Shown piece by piece: positions 1 to 8,237 of a stretch of 33,552 nt of DNA (the stretch's first letter is position 1; the number at the start of each line of letters is the position of its first letter). The position numbers were made by a program, and so were the translations under genes. Under the pieces are notes generated by a model. The model worked only from the letters and a program-made list of their open reading frames with translations, was not told the origin of the DNA and made no database searches. This DNA is from a virus, in IMG/VR virus record IMGVR_UViG_3300005600_000060, positions 1 to 33,552 of that record, one strand, 5' to 3'.

Positions 1-966
1 CGAACCGGCCGAGATCGTGCCGACTGAGTTGCCGAGGTAGTCGAGGACGGTGAGGGTGAATGAGCCGGTGTTCGCGATGAAGTGGTGCGGCCCTCCGGTC
101 GGATAGCTGTCGAGGTCGTCGAGGAAGCCGTTGAGGGCGCCCGCCGTGTCGACCTCGTAGGCGAACGCCTCGCGAGCAGAGAGGTTGATGTCGTCCGTCT
201 GTGAGGCCAACTCCTCATAGCCGTAGGGCGAACCGCCCGGCATGAGCGGCACCGGGTCGTCGAACTGAATCGACTCGATCTGAAACGCAACCTCGCCGCT
301 CTCGAAGCCCGAGACGACGGCGTCGAGCCCTTCGTCAGTCGAGTTCGAGAACCGTGCCTGCGTGGCGTGATACCCGCCCCACGTCACCGCCTCGCCGAGA
401 GCGGGCGCCGACGGCAGGATGACCTCGAACGAGGCCGGCTTGAACACGAGTCCCGAGGCGACCTGCACGCCCGCGACGGCGACCTGCGGCTCGATGCTGT
501 CGCCCGAGTTGATGCCGAACAGCCGTGCTTGTGCCGCCGTCGCCGTGCCCTGCAGTGGAACGAGCCGGCGCGGGAACGCCCGCGCGGTCATGCCACCCGG
601 GTCGTCATACTGCTTGCGCAGTTGGAACCGGGTCGTCGTCCCGTCGCCGATGCCGATGAGTTGGTCGAGCATCGTCGGCGCGGTCTTGCCATCGCTGTTC
701 GTCGTGAAGTCGATCGAGTCGATGAAGTAGAAGCCGTAGAACCCGCCGCGGCGCGCGAGGAAGAAGTCGGTGAGGGTGCTCGTGTTGACGATGCCGTCGT
801 AGTTCTCGCGCTGCGCCGTCCATCGCCACTTCGGCTCTTCGAGGATCTGCACGCGGCTCTCGCCGCCGCCGTCCGCGACGGTGTATCGCGTGTCGAACGC
901 AGGACCGCCCGCGAAACCGTACGAGTAGCCGGGAGGGAGGAAGACGGGGTCGATGGAGTTCGTCAT
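1..966 (-). CDS. DUF2460-type distal tail protein (partial, runs off left edge)
   Basis: Reading the minus strand from an ATG at 966 gives 322 codons with no stop, so the gene continues beyond base 1. The first residues are MTNSIDPVFLPPGYSYG, and the region around residues 75-110 reads GGFYGFYFIDSIDF and later GIGDGTTTRFQL, the pattern of the DUF2460 (TIGR02217) family. In phages and gene-transfer agents that family sits directly after the tape measure and belongs to the distal tail or baseplate hub. The ATG overlaps the tape-measure TGA at 963-965 as ATGA, which implies translational coupling. The family assignment rests on the aromatic-rich N-terminal block, the GDGTTTxFQL motif and the gene position. 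Length cannot be compared because the C-terminus is missing. Confidence 0.85.
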   Translation of the reverse strand, partial: MTNSIDPVFLPPGYSYGFAGGPAFDTRYTVADGGGESRVQILEEPKWRWTAQRENYDGIVNTSTLTDFFLARRGGFYGFYFIDSIDFTTNSDGKTAPTMLDQLIGIGDGTTTRFQLRKQYDDPGGMTARAFPRRLVPLQGTATAAQARLFGINSGDSIEPQVAVAGVQVASGLVFKPASFEVILPSAPALGEAVTWGGYHATQARFSNSTDEGLDAVVSGFESGEVAFQIESIQFDDPVPLMPGGSPYGYEELASQTDDINLSAREAFAYEVDTAGALNGFLDDLDSYPTGGPHHFIANTGSFTLTVLDYLGNSVGTISAGS

Positions 967-3900
967 GGGCGGATGCCACTGCGCCCGCGAGCCGAAACTC
1001 CGGCGGTTGCGAGGGCTGCCTTCACCTGCTGGCCGATGGTCTGCCCGGCTGCCCAAGCCTGCTGCTTGTTCATCGGGGCGGTGACGTTGATCTGGATCGT
1101 TGGCCCGCCGCCGCCCGCGGACGCAACGCCGAGGCGGCCCTTGCTGTCGCGCTGTAGCGGGACGATGGCCTCTTCGGTGCTCCGGCCGCCCTCGGCAGCC
1201 GAGTAGAGTTTGCCCGCGCGCTGGAAGAAGGTGGGCTCGCTGATGACCTGGCCCGACATCGCGGGGATGTAGCCGCCCGACAGCCGGGGGGAGAACGACG
1301 ACGTAGCCGTCACACCGAAGCCGCTGATGGCGGTGCCGTTCCCCGGGTTGCTATTGCTCGCAAGGCCCGCGCCGATGTTGCCGAACAGGTTGGCGAGGGT
1401 CTGCGTGATGAGCCGGTTCTGCGCGATCCGCAGAAGATCCTCCGCGAGCGCCCGAACGGCGTCCCTTGCGGTCGTTGCTTGGCTCCCGAGCGTCGACAGG
1501 AAGTTCCCGAGCGACTGGCCCACCTGCTCGCCCGTCTGCGCCGCGCGTTCCTGCGCGTCCGCCAACTCCTCGAGCGCCGTCCGGCGGCGGACGTACTCAT
1601 CGAACGCGCCATCCTTCAGCCCGGCCTGCCGCGCCTCATTCTCGGCGCGGACGAGTTCGATGTACTGCTCGCGCTCGCGGCCGACGAGTCGCAGCGCCTG
1701 CTCTTCCTGCTGCAGGGTGCGGAAAAGTTCGGCGCCGCGGTTCAGCCCGCCCCGGGTCGTAGTCTGCCGTCGCTCGGCTTCCTTCTCAACGAGGAGTTCG
1801 TAGACCTCGAGCAGCTTGAGGGCTTCCTGGTACTCGTCTGCCGTCTTGTCGACGCCGATGTCGGCGAGGCTGTTGAGGATCTCCTGCCGCTTCTGCAGCG
1901 CCTCGCGAGCTGTGCCCTGCTGCTCGAGCAGGGCGTTCTCGTCACGCAGCGAGCGGAGGATCTCGGCAGCACGCTCGCCGCGTCGCGGATCCAGACGGGC
2001 ATCGATGATTCGCTCTTCCTCGTCGGCGAGTTGCTTGAGGACTGCGAGCTCCTCCTCGCGAAGCTTCCGCCCGGATGCAATGCGAGCGGCCGCGATCTCG
2101 GCCTGCCGCCGAATCTCCCGCTGCTGCTCAGAGGTGGCGCCAAGAAGTGCGACCTCCTTGCGCCGCTCTTCTACCAAACGAGTGATCGCGTCGACCCGTT
2201 GACGCTCTGTTTCGGCGACCTCCTTAGTCTGTTCGTTCCCAGTCCGCCCGGTTCGAGCAAGCTCGCCCTGGATGCGTGACGCCTCTTCCAGAACACCCGA
2301 GGCCGCCCCTTCCTTCCCTTCTAGGCGGTCAAACTCCGACGAGATGGCGGCGATGGCCGACTCGATGTCTGCCGCGATCCCGACGAACTTGAAGCGGGCC
2401 GGCCCGAAGATCGATGCCGAGAACTCCTCCTCGGTCACCGGCTGAAGCCGAAGACCGGTAAGCCGTTCGACCGCGTTCTCCAGAGTCGCGAGTTCGAGAC
2501 TCGACTTCCCTAGTCGCTGTGCATCCTCGGTGAGCGCCCGCAGCTTCGCGATCGCATCCGGGGCGCGCTGCTGCAAGGCAGACAGGACTCGCTCGGCCGG
2601 GACTGTCGTCGTCGTTCCGGTCTTCTGGAGTTCACGCAGTTCGACCAACTGCTGGCTAAGCAGGTCGCGTAGCGAATCGGTCGCCCGCTCTGTCCCACGA
2701 AGCAACGCCGTCCGGATTGCGTCAAACTGGCGTGCTGATGCCTCCGTGTCGGCAAGGTCTTCTTGGAACTTCTCCAGTTCCCTCGACGCATCGCCCACCT
2801 CGCCGCCGAACACTGCAAACGCCGCCCCTGCGACAGCGAGGGCCGTCCCCACTGCCACGATCGGGTTCGCGCGGGCTGCAAGTGCGAGGCTGCTAAGAGC
2901 GCGCTCGCTCCCGAGCACCGCCGTCGAGAACTGCTGAACCTTCGACAGCGCCGAGAACGTGACGAGCCCGGCGAGGCCGACCGCGGTTGCCTTGAGCGCG
3001 TTCGCGAGCAGGGTCCCGGCCTGGCTCGCGTTCTCCATAGCCTCGGTGTCGCCGGCCAGGATCCGAATTGCCTCGGTCCCGGTGTCGGTGATCTCTCGCA
3101 GCGCCGCAGACGCTCCCCGTTGCCCCGACTGGCGGAAGAATGCGTTTGACGCATTCCCGAGCTTCGCGAACGAGTCGCCGAGCGTTCCCGCCGTCGCCGC
3201 GGCTTTCTCAGATGCCGAACCGAGGGCGTCCTGGTCGCTCGCGAGGTCCGAGATTTCGCGCCGCGTGCGCACGAGGCTCGTGAGCAGATAGCCGAACTCG
3301 GTTCCGACGAGCGCGACCGCGTCCTGCAGGTCGATGTTCGCACCGGCGAGGTTCTCGAGCGCCCGCTCGTAGTTGCGCGGGTTGACGTCGTCGAACGTGA
3401 GGTTGAGGCGGTTGAGGGCTTCGGCCGCGCCATCGGCGCCGTTTGCCGGGTCCGCGAGTTGCTGCAGGATGCGCGCGAGGCCCGTGCCCGCGATTCGAGG
3501 CTGCACGCCCTGTTGCTGCAGCAACGCGACCGAGGCTGTGACCTGCTCGAGGGAGACGCCGAGTTCACGGCCGACCGGACCCACCTTGCGCAGTGAGTCG
3601 GCCAGGCTGCTGACCGAGGACGTTGTCGCGTCGGCCTTGCTGACGAGTTGATCGGCAACGCGAACCGAGTCCTCGATACCGAGGTTGAACTGGGCCAGCG
3701 TGTTGATCGTCGTGTCGCCAGCCTGCTCGAGGCCGATGAGCCCCGCACGGGCGAGGTCGCTGACAGACGGCAGCGCGGCAATCGCTTCCTCGGCCGAGGC
3801 ACCCGCCTTGGCGAGGCCGATGAGCGTCTCAGTCCCGTCGTTGAACGAGAACCGCGAGCTTCGCGACAGGTCGTTCGCGGCGTCTTCGAGCTTCCGCAGT

Positions 3901-4331
3901 TCCTCGGTCGTCGCACCGGTGACCGACTGCAGGATGCGCAGGTTGTCCTCGGCCGAGCTAATGGCGTTGATGCCGGCCCGGACACCGAGGAATGCCGTCG
4001 CGGCGACCGCAAGCTGCCGAAGGCCGCGCGCGGCGATGGTGGACGCTCCGCCGAGAGTTCCGAGCCGCCGGTTGAAGTCGCGCGCCGCCCGACCGCCACG
4101 GGTAAGTCCGGCGCCTGCGCGATCGGCTGCCGCGCCCGTGGCCGCGACTGGGCGCGTGGCCTTGCTGGCGCTGCCGGCGAGATCGTCGAACGTGCGGTCG
4201 GCCTTGTCGACCGACTTGCCCATCCGCTCGACAGCGCGCGCCGTCCGGTCGACCCGCTCCTCGAGCGCGCGCGCCGCCTTCTGCGCTTTCTCCGTCGAAA
4301 AGAAGACTTCGAGTCCGCCTAGATCCGTCAC
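963..4331 (-). CDS. Tail tape measure protein
   Basis: This 1122-aa protein sets tail length and is threaded through the tail tube during assembly. It has an N-terminal heptad-rich part (about residues 10-60), a central part with the repeated Ala/Gly/Leu character of tape measures (AEDNLRILQSVTGATTEEL near residue 130, FNDGTETLIGLAKAGASAEE near 165), and hydrophobic segments near residues 440-465 and 485-510 (for example NPIVAVGTALAVAGAAFAVF). A long Glu/Arg-rich coiled-coil region follows, then a Gly/Ala-rich tail. It is the longest tail gene after the tail chaperones, as expected. The GTG start at 4331 lies 1 nt past the stop of the frameshifted chaperone. By the usual 0.15 nm per residue the tail would be roughly 165 nm; this is an inference. 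Confidence 0.95.
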   Translation of the reverse strand: MTDLGGLEVFFSTEKAQKAARALEERVDRTARAVERMGKSVDKADRTFDDLAGSASKATRPVAATGAAADRAGAGLTRGGRAARDFNRRLGTLGGASTIAARGLRQLAVAATAFLGVRAGINAISSAEDNLRILQSVTGATTEELRKLEDAANDLSRSSRFSFNDGTETLIGLAKAGASAEEAIAALPSVSDLARAGLIGLEQAGDTTINTLAQFNLGIEDSVRVADQLVSKADATTSSVSSLADSLRKVGPVGRELGVSLEQVTASVALLQQQGVQPRIAGTGLARILQQLADPANGADGAAEALNRLNLTFDDVNPRNYERALENLAGANIDLQDAVALVGTEFGYLLTSLVRTRREISDLASDQDALGSASEKAAATAGTLGDSFAKLGNASNAFFRQSGQRGASAALREITDTGTEAIRILAGDTEAMENASQAGTLLANALKATAVGLAGLVTFSALSKVQQFSTAVLGSERALSSLALAARANPIVAVGTALAVAGAAFAVFGGEVGDASRELEKFQEDLADTEASARQFDAIRTALLRGTERATDSLRDLLSQQLVELRELQKTGTTTTVPAERVLSALQQRAPDAIAKLRALTEDAQRLGKSSLELATLENAVERLTGLRLQPVTEEEFSASIFGPARFKFVGIAADIESAIAAISSEFDRLEGKEGAASGVLEEASRIQGELARTGRTGNEQTKEVAETERQRVDAITRLVEERRKEVALLGATSEQQREIRRQAEIAAARIASGRKLREEELAVLKQLADEEERIIDARLDPRRGERAAEILRSLRDENALLEQQGTAREALQKRQEILNSLADIGVDKTADEYQEALKLLEVYELLVEKEAERRQTTTRGGLNRGAELFRTLQQEEQALRLVGREREQYIELVRAENEARQAGLKDGAFDEYVRRRTALEELADAQERAAQTGEQVGQSLGNFLSTLGSQATTARDAVRALAEDLLRIAQNRLITQTLANLFGNIGAGLASNSNPGNGTAISGFGVTATSSFSPRLSGGYIPAMSGQVISEPTFFQRAGKLYSAAEGGRSTEEAIVPLQRDSKGRLGVASAGGGGPTIQINVTAPMNKQQAWAAGQTIGQQVKAALATAGVSARGRSGIRP

Positions 4332-4332
4332 G

Positions 4333-5078
4333 CTACGCGCCCCCCTCGAGCTTCTCCGCCATCACGCCAGACATCGCGCCGAAGACCTGCGCCATCCAGC
4401 CCCAGTGCTCGGGATCCACTCCGCGCATATCGAACCATGCCCGCGCCTCGGACGGCTTCGTCTCGCCCTGGCACGCTTGGTGAAACCGCATGAACTCCAT
4501 GAACAGGTGCTGCTCGGCGTCGTCGATACGAGGGCGCTCGGCCCATCCGTCGGGCATACGACGGGGCGCGATGCCGCGGCGCCGCAGTCGCTCGTTCTCC
4601 CGTTCCCTCGCTTCCAGGTCCGCGACCGCGTCGGCGTTGACCCGGAACCAGCGAAGGAACTCGGTCAGTTTCCCGAGAGGGCTTCCGGTCGGAAGACCTG
4701 CCGAGACTTCGACTGGATCTTGATCCAGATCCGAAGCTCGTCGAGCTCGGGATCGGCGAGAGCGGCAGCCATCGCGGCCGAGTCGTAGGTCCGCTCGGGG
4801 TCGTTCTTGATCTTCCAGTCGACGACGAGCCCGGTCGCCGTGGCGATGGCGTCGATCTCGCGCGCGGCGTCCTCGTCGATGGGACCGTCGTCGTCGCCGT
4901 GCTGCAGAGCGTGTTCGTCTTTGGCCTGGGCGTAGGCCATGAGGTGCTCGGGGCACCATTCACGCCGCAGTAGGAAGGCGTCTCCGCTGTCGGGGTGCTC
5001 GACCCAGACGCCCTCGCGGGACTTCTTCGGGTCGGTGCGCAGGGACTGAAAGAGCGGGACGCCATTGTTCTCGGACAT
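4333..5078 (-). CDS. Tail assembly chaperone, -1 frameshift product (GT-like)
   Basis: This is the predicted long product of a -1 frameshift: complement of join(4333..4668, 4668..5078), about 248 aa. The upstream frame carries GGGAAAC (top-strand 4668-4674) right before its TGA. In the zero frame the codons are GGA AAC TGA; slipping back one base gives GGG AAA CTG and opens a frame for another 111 residues. That extension is charged and helical (LEARERENERLRRRGIAP), then has WAERPRIDDAEQHLFMEFM and a C-terminal segment rich in Trp and Met. Lambda gpG/gpGT uses the same layout just before the tape measure, and the long form there recruits tape-measure and tail-tube proteins. The extension has no good start codon of its own, which supports translation by frameshift rather than as a separate gene. 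Confidence 0.82.
4665..5078 (-). CDS. Tail assembly chaperone, short form (G-like)
   Basis: This 137-aa acidic protein lies between the tail tube and tape measure genes, the position of lambda G. It begins MSENNGVPLFQSLRTDPKK and ends RPEALSGN. It includes the segment REWCPEHLMAYAQAKDE near residue 39 and FRPEAL at the end. I see no catalytic motif; the assignment comes from position, size, and the slippery site at its 3' end. The ATG at 5078 is preceded by a C-rich leader (TCCCCCGAGAACAC) with no good Shine-Dalgarno sequence. The short form is expected to be made in excess of the frameshifted form, as in other siphoviruses. Confidence 0.8.
   Translation of the reverse strand: MSENNGVPLFQSLRTDPKKSREGVWVEHPDSGDAFLLRREWCPEHLMAYAQAKDEHALQHGDDDGPIDEDAAREIDAIATATGLVVDWKIKNDPERTYDSAAMAAALADPELDELRIWIKIQSKSRQVFRPEALSGN
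4668..4674 (-). promoter_or_regulatory. -1 programmed frameshift slippery heptamer GGGAAAC
   Basis: The coding strand reads TCG GGA AAC TGA at the end of the short chaperone. GGGAAAC fits X XXY YYZ exactly (G GGA AAC), in register with the zero frame, and the stop codon follows at once. The -1 frame then runs 111 codons to a TAG at 4333, ending 1 nt before the tape-measure GTG. Lambda G/GT uses the closely related GGGAAAG. I did not identify a definite downstream pseudoknot. Confidence 0.85.
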
Positions 5079-5117
5079 GTGTTCTCGGGGGATTGGGGGT
5101 TCTCGGTGTGCGCCCCG

Positions 5118-5150
5118 CCGCTAAGCGGGACGCCGCGCGCCGCTAGGCGG
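5118..5150. repeat. Twin short palindromes after tail tube gene
   Basis: Two near-identical dyads lie 22 bp apart: CCGCTAAGCGG at 5118-5128 (perfect, odd centre) and CCGCTAGGCGG at 5140-5150 (one G-T pair). Each is flanked by GC before and GGA/AACG-type sequence after. The second contains the tail tube stop codon (TAG on the minus strand, 5143-5145). They may act as small RNA hairpins that limit read-through between tail tube and chaperone, or as a protein site. There is no following U-run, so a simple intrinsic terminator is unlikely. Confidence 0.5.
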
Positions 5151-6540
5151 AACGCTGGTAGAAGGACAGCACCTCGACCATGCGAGCGGTGCCGGCCGTG
5201 CCGTAGCCCGCGCCGTCGCTCGCGTCGTAGGGCGCACCGCCGGCCTCGGCGGTGAACGTGAGGTTCTGCGCGACCGGGTTGTTGCGGCCCGGGTTCGGGC
5301 GCTCGCTGACGTAGCGCGCCTTCGGGAACCGCCAGAGCTGGCAGCGACCGTCGGCGTCGGCAACCGCGATCTCGACCTCGTAGAAGTCGTCCGCGAGCAT
5401 GCCGGCGTGGTAGGTCGAGTCGATGTAGAGCAGCGACATCTGCACCGAGGCGCTGAACGTCTGCTGGTTGATCGCGATCGCCCCGAGGTTCCGGGTCGCC
5501 GACACTTCCTGCGCGTTGTTCGCGACGTTCATGCTGAACGACAGCGGGTCCACGCGGACAGCGTTCGTCTCGGCGAGGCCGTTCCGGAGCAGGCGCACCA
5601 TGACCACGCTCTGGATGGCGTTCGCGAGCGGGTTCGAGTTCGCGATGACGGCCTCGTTCCAGTTCTGCACGTCGAAGCCGCCGACGGCCGCGCTCGTTGC
5701 GTCGTCGATGATCTGCTCGTCCTTGCCGATGAACGACATCGTGCCAGTCCAGCCGGCTTGCCCCGGCGCCACGGCGAGCTGCAGGCTGTTCGGGATCATG
5801 CCCCGGAACAGCGCCCAGTCGGTCGAGTCGAGCCCCGTCGTGCTCGTCGTGCCTGCGAGGCTCGTGTCGCTGTAGAAGCGCACGACCTGGAACGACCGCT
5901 CGTAGGTGCTGTTGCGGGTGTAGCCGCGCACAGCGTAGATCCGGACTGCGGTGCCCGCGAGGTCGGACGACAGGCCTGCGTAGGCTGCAACCGAAGCCTC
6001 GCCTGTGTCGTTCACCAGCGTGATCTTCGTGGACGTCGGGCTGGCCCCCACGCGGAACACCGTGTCGAGGTTCTTGTTCCCGAACCCTGTCGCGAAAATG
6101 ATCTCGCCCTCCGCCGGTGTCCGGTCCCACCCAGTCCCATGATTGAGCGAGCTGTCCGAAACCTCGAAAGTCACCGCCTCATCCGCCGTCGTCACATCTG
6201 CCAGCGGCGTGAACCCCGCCGACGTCCAGCCGTCCTCGCGCGTCACGACGCTGTCGTCGTCGGCGTAGAGCAGGCCGACGAGGAAGTCGTCGTAGGTGTC
6301 GAGGCTGTACTGCAGTTGCAGCGACCCACCGACGTTCGCGCTGACGATGACCGAGCCCGAAGACTGCGCGTCGTTGCGAACTTCGTTGCTCTCGTCGCGC
6401 TGGAACGCGGTGTTGTAGTCCTCGCTGACGAGCCGCAGGACCCGCAGGTTGTTGTTGCCGCTGTTGGGGACGGTCGTATTGCCGTAGGAGCCCTTCGTCT
6501 CCTTGACGTAGCCGAGTCCGGGATTCTTCGTAACCGTCAT
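5143..6540 (-). CDS. Major tail tube protein
   Basis: This 465-aa protein would polymerise into the tail tube. The N-terminal block has RVLRLVSEDYNTAFQRDESN, followed by a region rich in Ser/Gly beta strands (SGSVIVSANVGGSLQLQYSL). This resembles the phage tail tube family typified by Pfam Phage_tube_2, where an early motif of the form R-x-E-x-x-x-x-R precedes a GG-SLxxE/QY segment. The length is on the long side for the family and may include an extra surface domain around residues 100-230. Its ATG at 6540 overlaps the stop of the upstream gene (ATGA). The stop TAG lies inside a short palindrome. Position between the neck genes and the tail chaperones fits the role. Confidence 0.85.
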   Translation of the reverse strand: MTVTKNPGLGYVKETKGSYGNTTVPNSGNNNLRVLRLVSEDYNTAFQRDESNEVRNDAQSSGSVIVSANVGGSLQLQYSLDTYDDFLVGLLYADDDSVVTREDGWTSAGFTPLADVTTADEAVTFEVSDSSLNHGTGWDRTPAEGEIIFATGFGNKNLDTVFRVGASPTSTKITLVNDTGEASVAAYAGLSSDLAGTAVRIYAVRGYTRNSTYERSFQVVRFYSDTSLAGTTSTTGLDSTDWALFRGMIPNSLQLAVAPGQAGWTGTMSFIGKDEQIIDDATSAAVGGFDVQNWNEAVIANSNPLANAIQSVVMVRLLRNGLAETNAVRVDPLSFSMNVANNAQEVSATRNLGAIAINQQTFSASVQMSLLYIDSTYHAGMLADDFYEVEIAVADADGRCQLWRFPKARYVSERPNPGRNNPVAQNLTFTAEAGGAPYDASDGAGYGTAGTARMVEVLSFYQRSA

Positions 6541-7352
6541 GTCTGCACCTCGAAGTGGAATGGAAGCCGCACGTTGGACTGCCAGGTTTCAGCCGGCGTC
6601 CGCCCGATGACCGTCACGCTCGGAGTCCCGAACGTGAGGCCGTCGAATGAGCACTGGTCGAACGCTTGCACGATGGTTTCGCTTGCAGCCCGACTCGCGG
6701 CCTCCCCAGCGCCGAGCGGGAAGTTCGTCGCCACGAGCAGTCTGCCAGGTATCCGAACGGTCCTGACCTCGAGCTGCAGTGGGGTTAGCGCCTGGAAAGA
6801 GGCGAGCGCGAAGGGCGGCGAAACCGGTAGAGCGTCCGGCGCGTTGTCGAAGTAGGTCGGGATACCGAGCGGCGTCGCGACCGCCGCGTCCCACCGGTCC
6901 CGAATCGACCGGTAGGCGGTGATCGTGTTCGCGGCGATGCGCACGCCGACGATGCCCTGCGGTATGCGGGTGTCGTCGAACTCCCACGGCAGCGAGACCG
7001 CGACGCGGTAGTTGTTGCCCTGCCGGCCGATATCCCGGATGGTGGGCTCGTCGAGCATGTCGGCGCCTGCGTACGACTTGCCTCGGAACTCGGCCGACAA
7101 CGACTCAGCGAGTGTGTAGGCAGCAGCGACGCCGGTGCCGGCAGCGACGTGCACCTCAGCATCAGCCGTCCCCGTGACGCGCTCGGTGGCGTTCGTGAGC
7201 CGCGCCGTGGACGACGGGCGGAACTGCCACACAAGCGCGGGCGGCGTAGCCGTGGCCGGCGGGGCGTTGCCCGGCAGGAAGGCCACACTTTCGCCGGTCG
7301 CCCAGGCGCGCGCGGCGTCCTCCATCGCGTTCGCTACGTCAGATAGCGCCAC
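6537..7352 (-). CDS. Probable tail terminator / tail completion protein
   Basis: This 271-aa protein starts at a GTG with a good Shine-Dalgarno (CAGGAG, 7-8 nt upstream) and overlaps the preceding gene by 14 nt. Early residues AMEDAARAWATGESVAFLPG and a long beta-rich middle are seen, with no catalytic motif. In siphoviruses the gene between the gp10-like neck protein and the tail tube usually encodes the tail terminator (gpU-like). The protein is about twice the length of lambda gpU; its second half (GVRIAANTITAYRSIRD onward) could be an added domain. Its stop overlaps the tail tube start. The function comes mainly from position. Confidence 0.55.
   Translation of the reverse strand: MALSDVANAMEDAARAWATGESVAFLPGNAPPATATPPALVWQFRPSSTARLTNATERVTGTADAEVHVAAGTGVAAAYTLAESLSAEFRGKSYAGADMLDEPTIRDIGRQGNNYRVAVSLPWEFDDTRIPQGIVGVRIAANTITAYRSIRDRWDAAVATPLGIPTYFDNAPDALPVSPPFALASFQALTPLQLEVRTVRIPGRLLVATNFPLGAGEAASRAASETIVQAFDQCSFDGLTFGTPSVTVIGRTPAETWQSNVRLPFHFEVQT
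6779..6790 (-). repeat. Shortened sixth copy of the intergenic motif, inside a coding sequence
   Basis: The top strand reads GTGGGGTTAGCG, identical to the first 12 bases of the five intergenic copies, then diverges (CC instead of GC). The preceding bases GCA match copies at 17557 and 21060. It lies within the tail terminator-like gene, where it encodes part of ALTPLQ, about 240 nt upstream of the tail tube start. It may be chance, or an internal signal for the tail genes. Confidence 0.35.
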
Positions 7353-7848
7353 TTTGGAACTCCTGCATCGCGACCTGCAGCGAGTCGCCGAGCATCCCGC
7401 GCGGCGCGCTGACGTGGTATCCGCCGCGCACGAGAACCGTGCCAGCTACCCGCTTGCGTCGAGTCTTCGGGACGTGCGTCGCCTTGCTCGGGCCCGGGTC
7501 GCGCGGCGAGAACAGCCCGAACTCGATGATCGGTGCGTGCGGGACGTTGTTCTGCAGGTAGATGCGCTGCCCGAAGTCGGCTCGGTTGATGAGCGTGAGC
7601 CCCGCCTGCATCACCTGCCCGCTACCCGGGTAGGACTGCCGCCCTTCGGTGTTGTCCGCACCGGACGGCCCGTCGATCGTGACGTGCCAGCCCGCGCGCA
7701 ACTGGCCGAAGTTGACCGGCGACAGGTTGATCGCGCCTTCGAGCACTTTGAACGCGAACTTGCGGAACCGGGGCATGAAGACCCGGTCCGGCAGCTCTTT
7801 CACCGCCTCCCGTAGCCGCTTGGCGTAGTCGCGCGCGTTGCTCGGCAT
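7339..7848 (-). CDS. HK97 gp10-like neck/tail completion protein
   Basis: This 169-aa protein has the usual pattern of HK97 gp10-type proteins: a basic helical N-terminus (YAKRLREAVKELPDRVFMPR), a segment LSPVNFGQLRAGWHV, and then IYLQNNVPHAPIIEFG, where a strand ending in an ENxxPYAxxxExG-like motif is typical. Such proteins join head and tail or cap the tail tube. It starts at ATG 7848, separated by 2 nt from the upstream stop at 7851-7853. The neighbours are a probable head-closure protein upstream and the tail terminator candidate downstream. Confidence 0.7.
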   Translation of the reverse strand: MPSNARDYAKRLREAVKELPDRVFMPRFRKFAFKVLEGAINLSPVNFGQLRAGWHVTIDGPSGADNTEGRQSYPGSGQVMQAGLTLINRADFGQRIYLQNNVPHAPIIEFGLFSPRDPGPSKATHVPKTRRKRVAGTVLVRGGYHVSAPRGMLGDSLQVAMQEFQSGAI

Positions 7849-7850
7849 CG

Positions 7851-8237
7851 CTACGCCCCCAACGCCACCGCGTATCCGATGAGGACCGCTTCGGCCGCAT
7901 CGCCCGGGCCGAGGATCTCCTTGATCTCGAGCACCCGGTAGAAGGTGCCCGCGCGCACGCCGACCTGGTCGAGCATGGCCGGCGCCGTCGTGAGTTGCGC
8001 CCCCGGCACGACAACGGCCGTCATGGCCTGCTGCACGGTACTGTCGCTGAACATGCGCGTTCGGACCGGGTCCACGAGCATTGCCCGGATCGCAACGTCG
8101 GTCGCCGTCTCGGTGTAGAGGCGGGTCTCCGGGTCCTCGACTCGAGCGATGTGCCGCCAGGTCATCGCCGAGCCGAAGCCGTCGTCCTCGGTGGCGAACT
8201 CCTGCAACAGTTCCGCGAACTCGGCGCCGAGGGTCAC
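7851..8237 (-). CDS. Probable head closure / neck protein
   Basis: The GTG at 8237 overlaps the stop of the 1173-aa gene as GTGA, so I prefer this start to the longer frame that would begin at 8276 in the upstream gene. The 128-aa product has TWRHIARVEDPETRLYTETA, then DPVRTRMFSDSTVQQAMTAV and AGTFYRVLEIKEILGPGDAAEA. This beta-rich small protein with a repeated xxxxVxxIxxxLGPGD ending is reminiscent of phage head-closure or neck proteins. The function is assigned from size, style and position between the connector-domain protein and the gp10-like protein. Confidence 0.55.
   Translation of the reverse strand: MTLGAEFAELLQEFATEDDGFGSAMTWRHIARVEDPETRLYTETATDVAIRAMLVDPVRTRMFSDSTVQQAMTAVVVPGAQLTTAPAMLDQVGVRAGTFYRVLEIKEILGPGDAAEAVLIGYAVALGA

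Noticed and set aside
4333-4959. Chaperone extension as an independent 208-aa gene
   Set aside because: The first 100 residues are an Arg-rich shadow of the short chaperone; the slippery heptamer explains the frame better.
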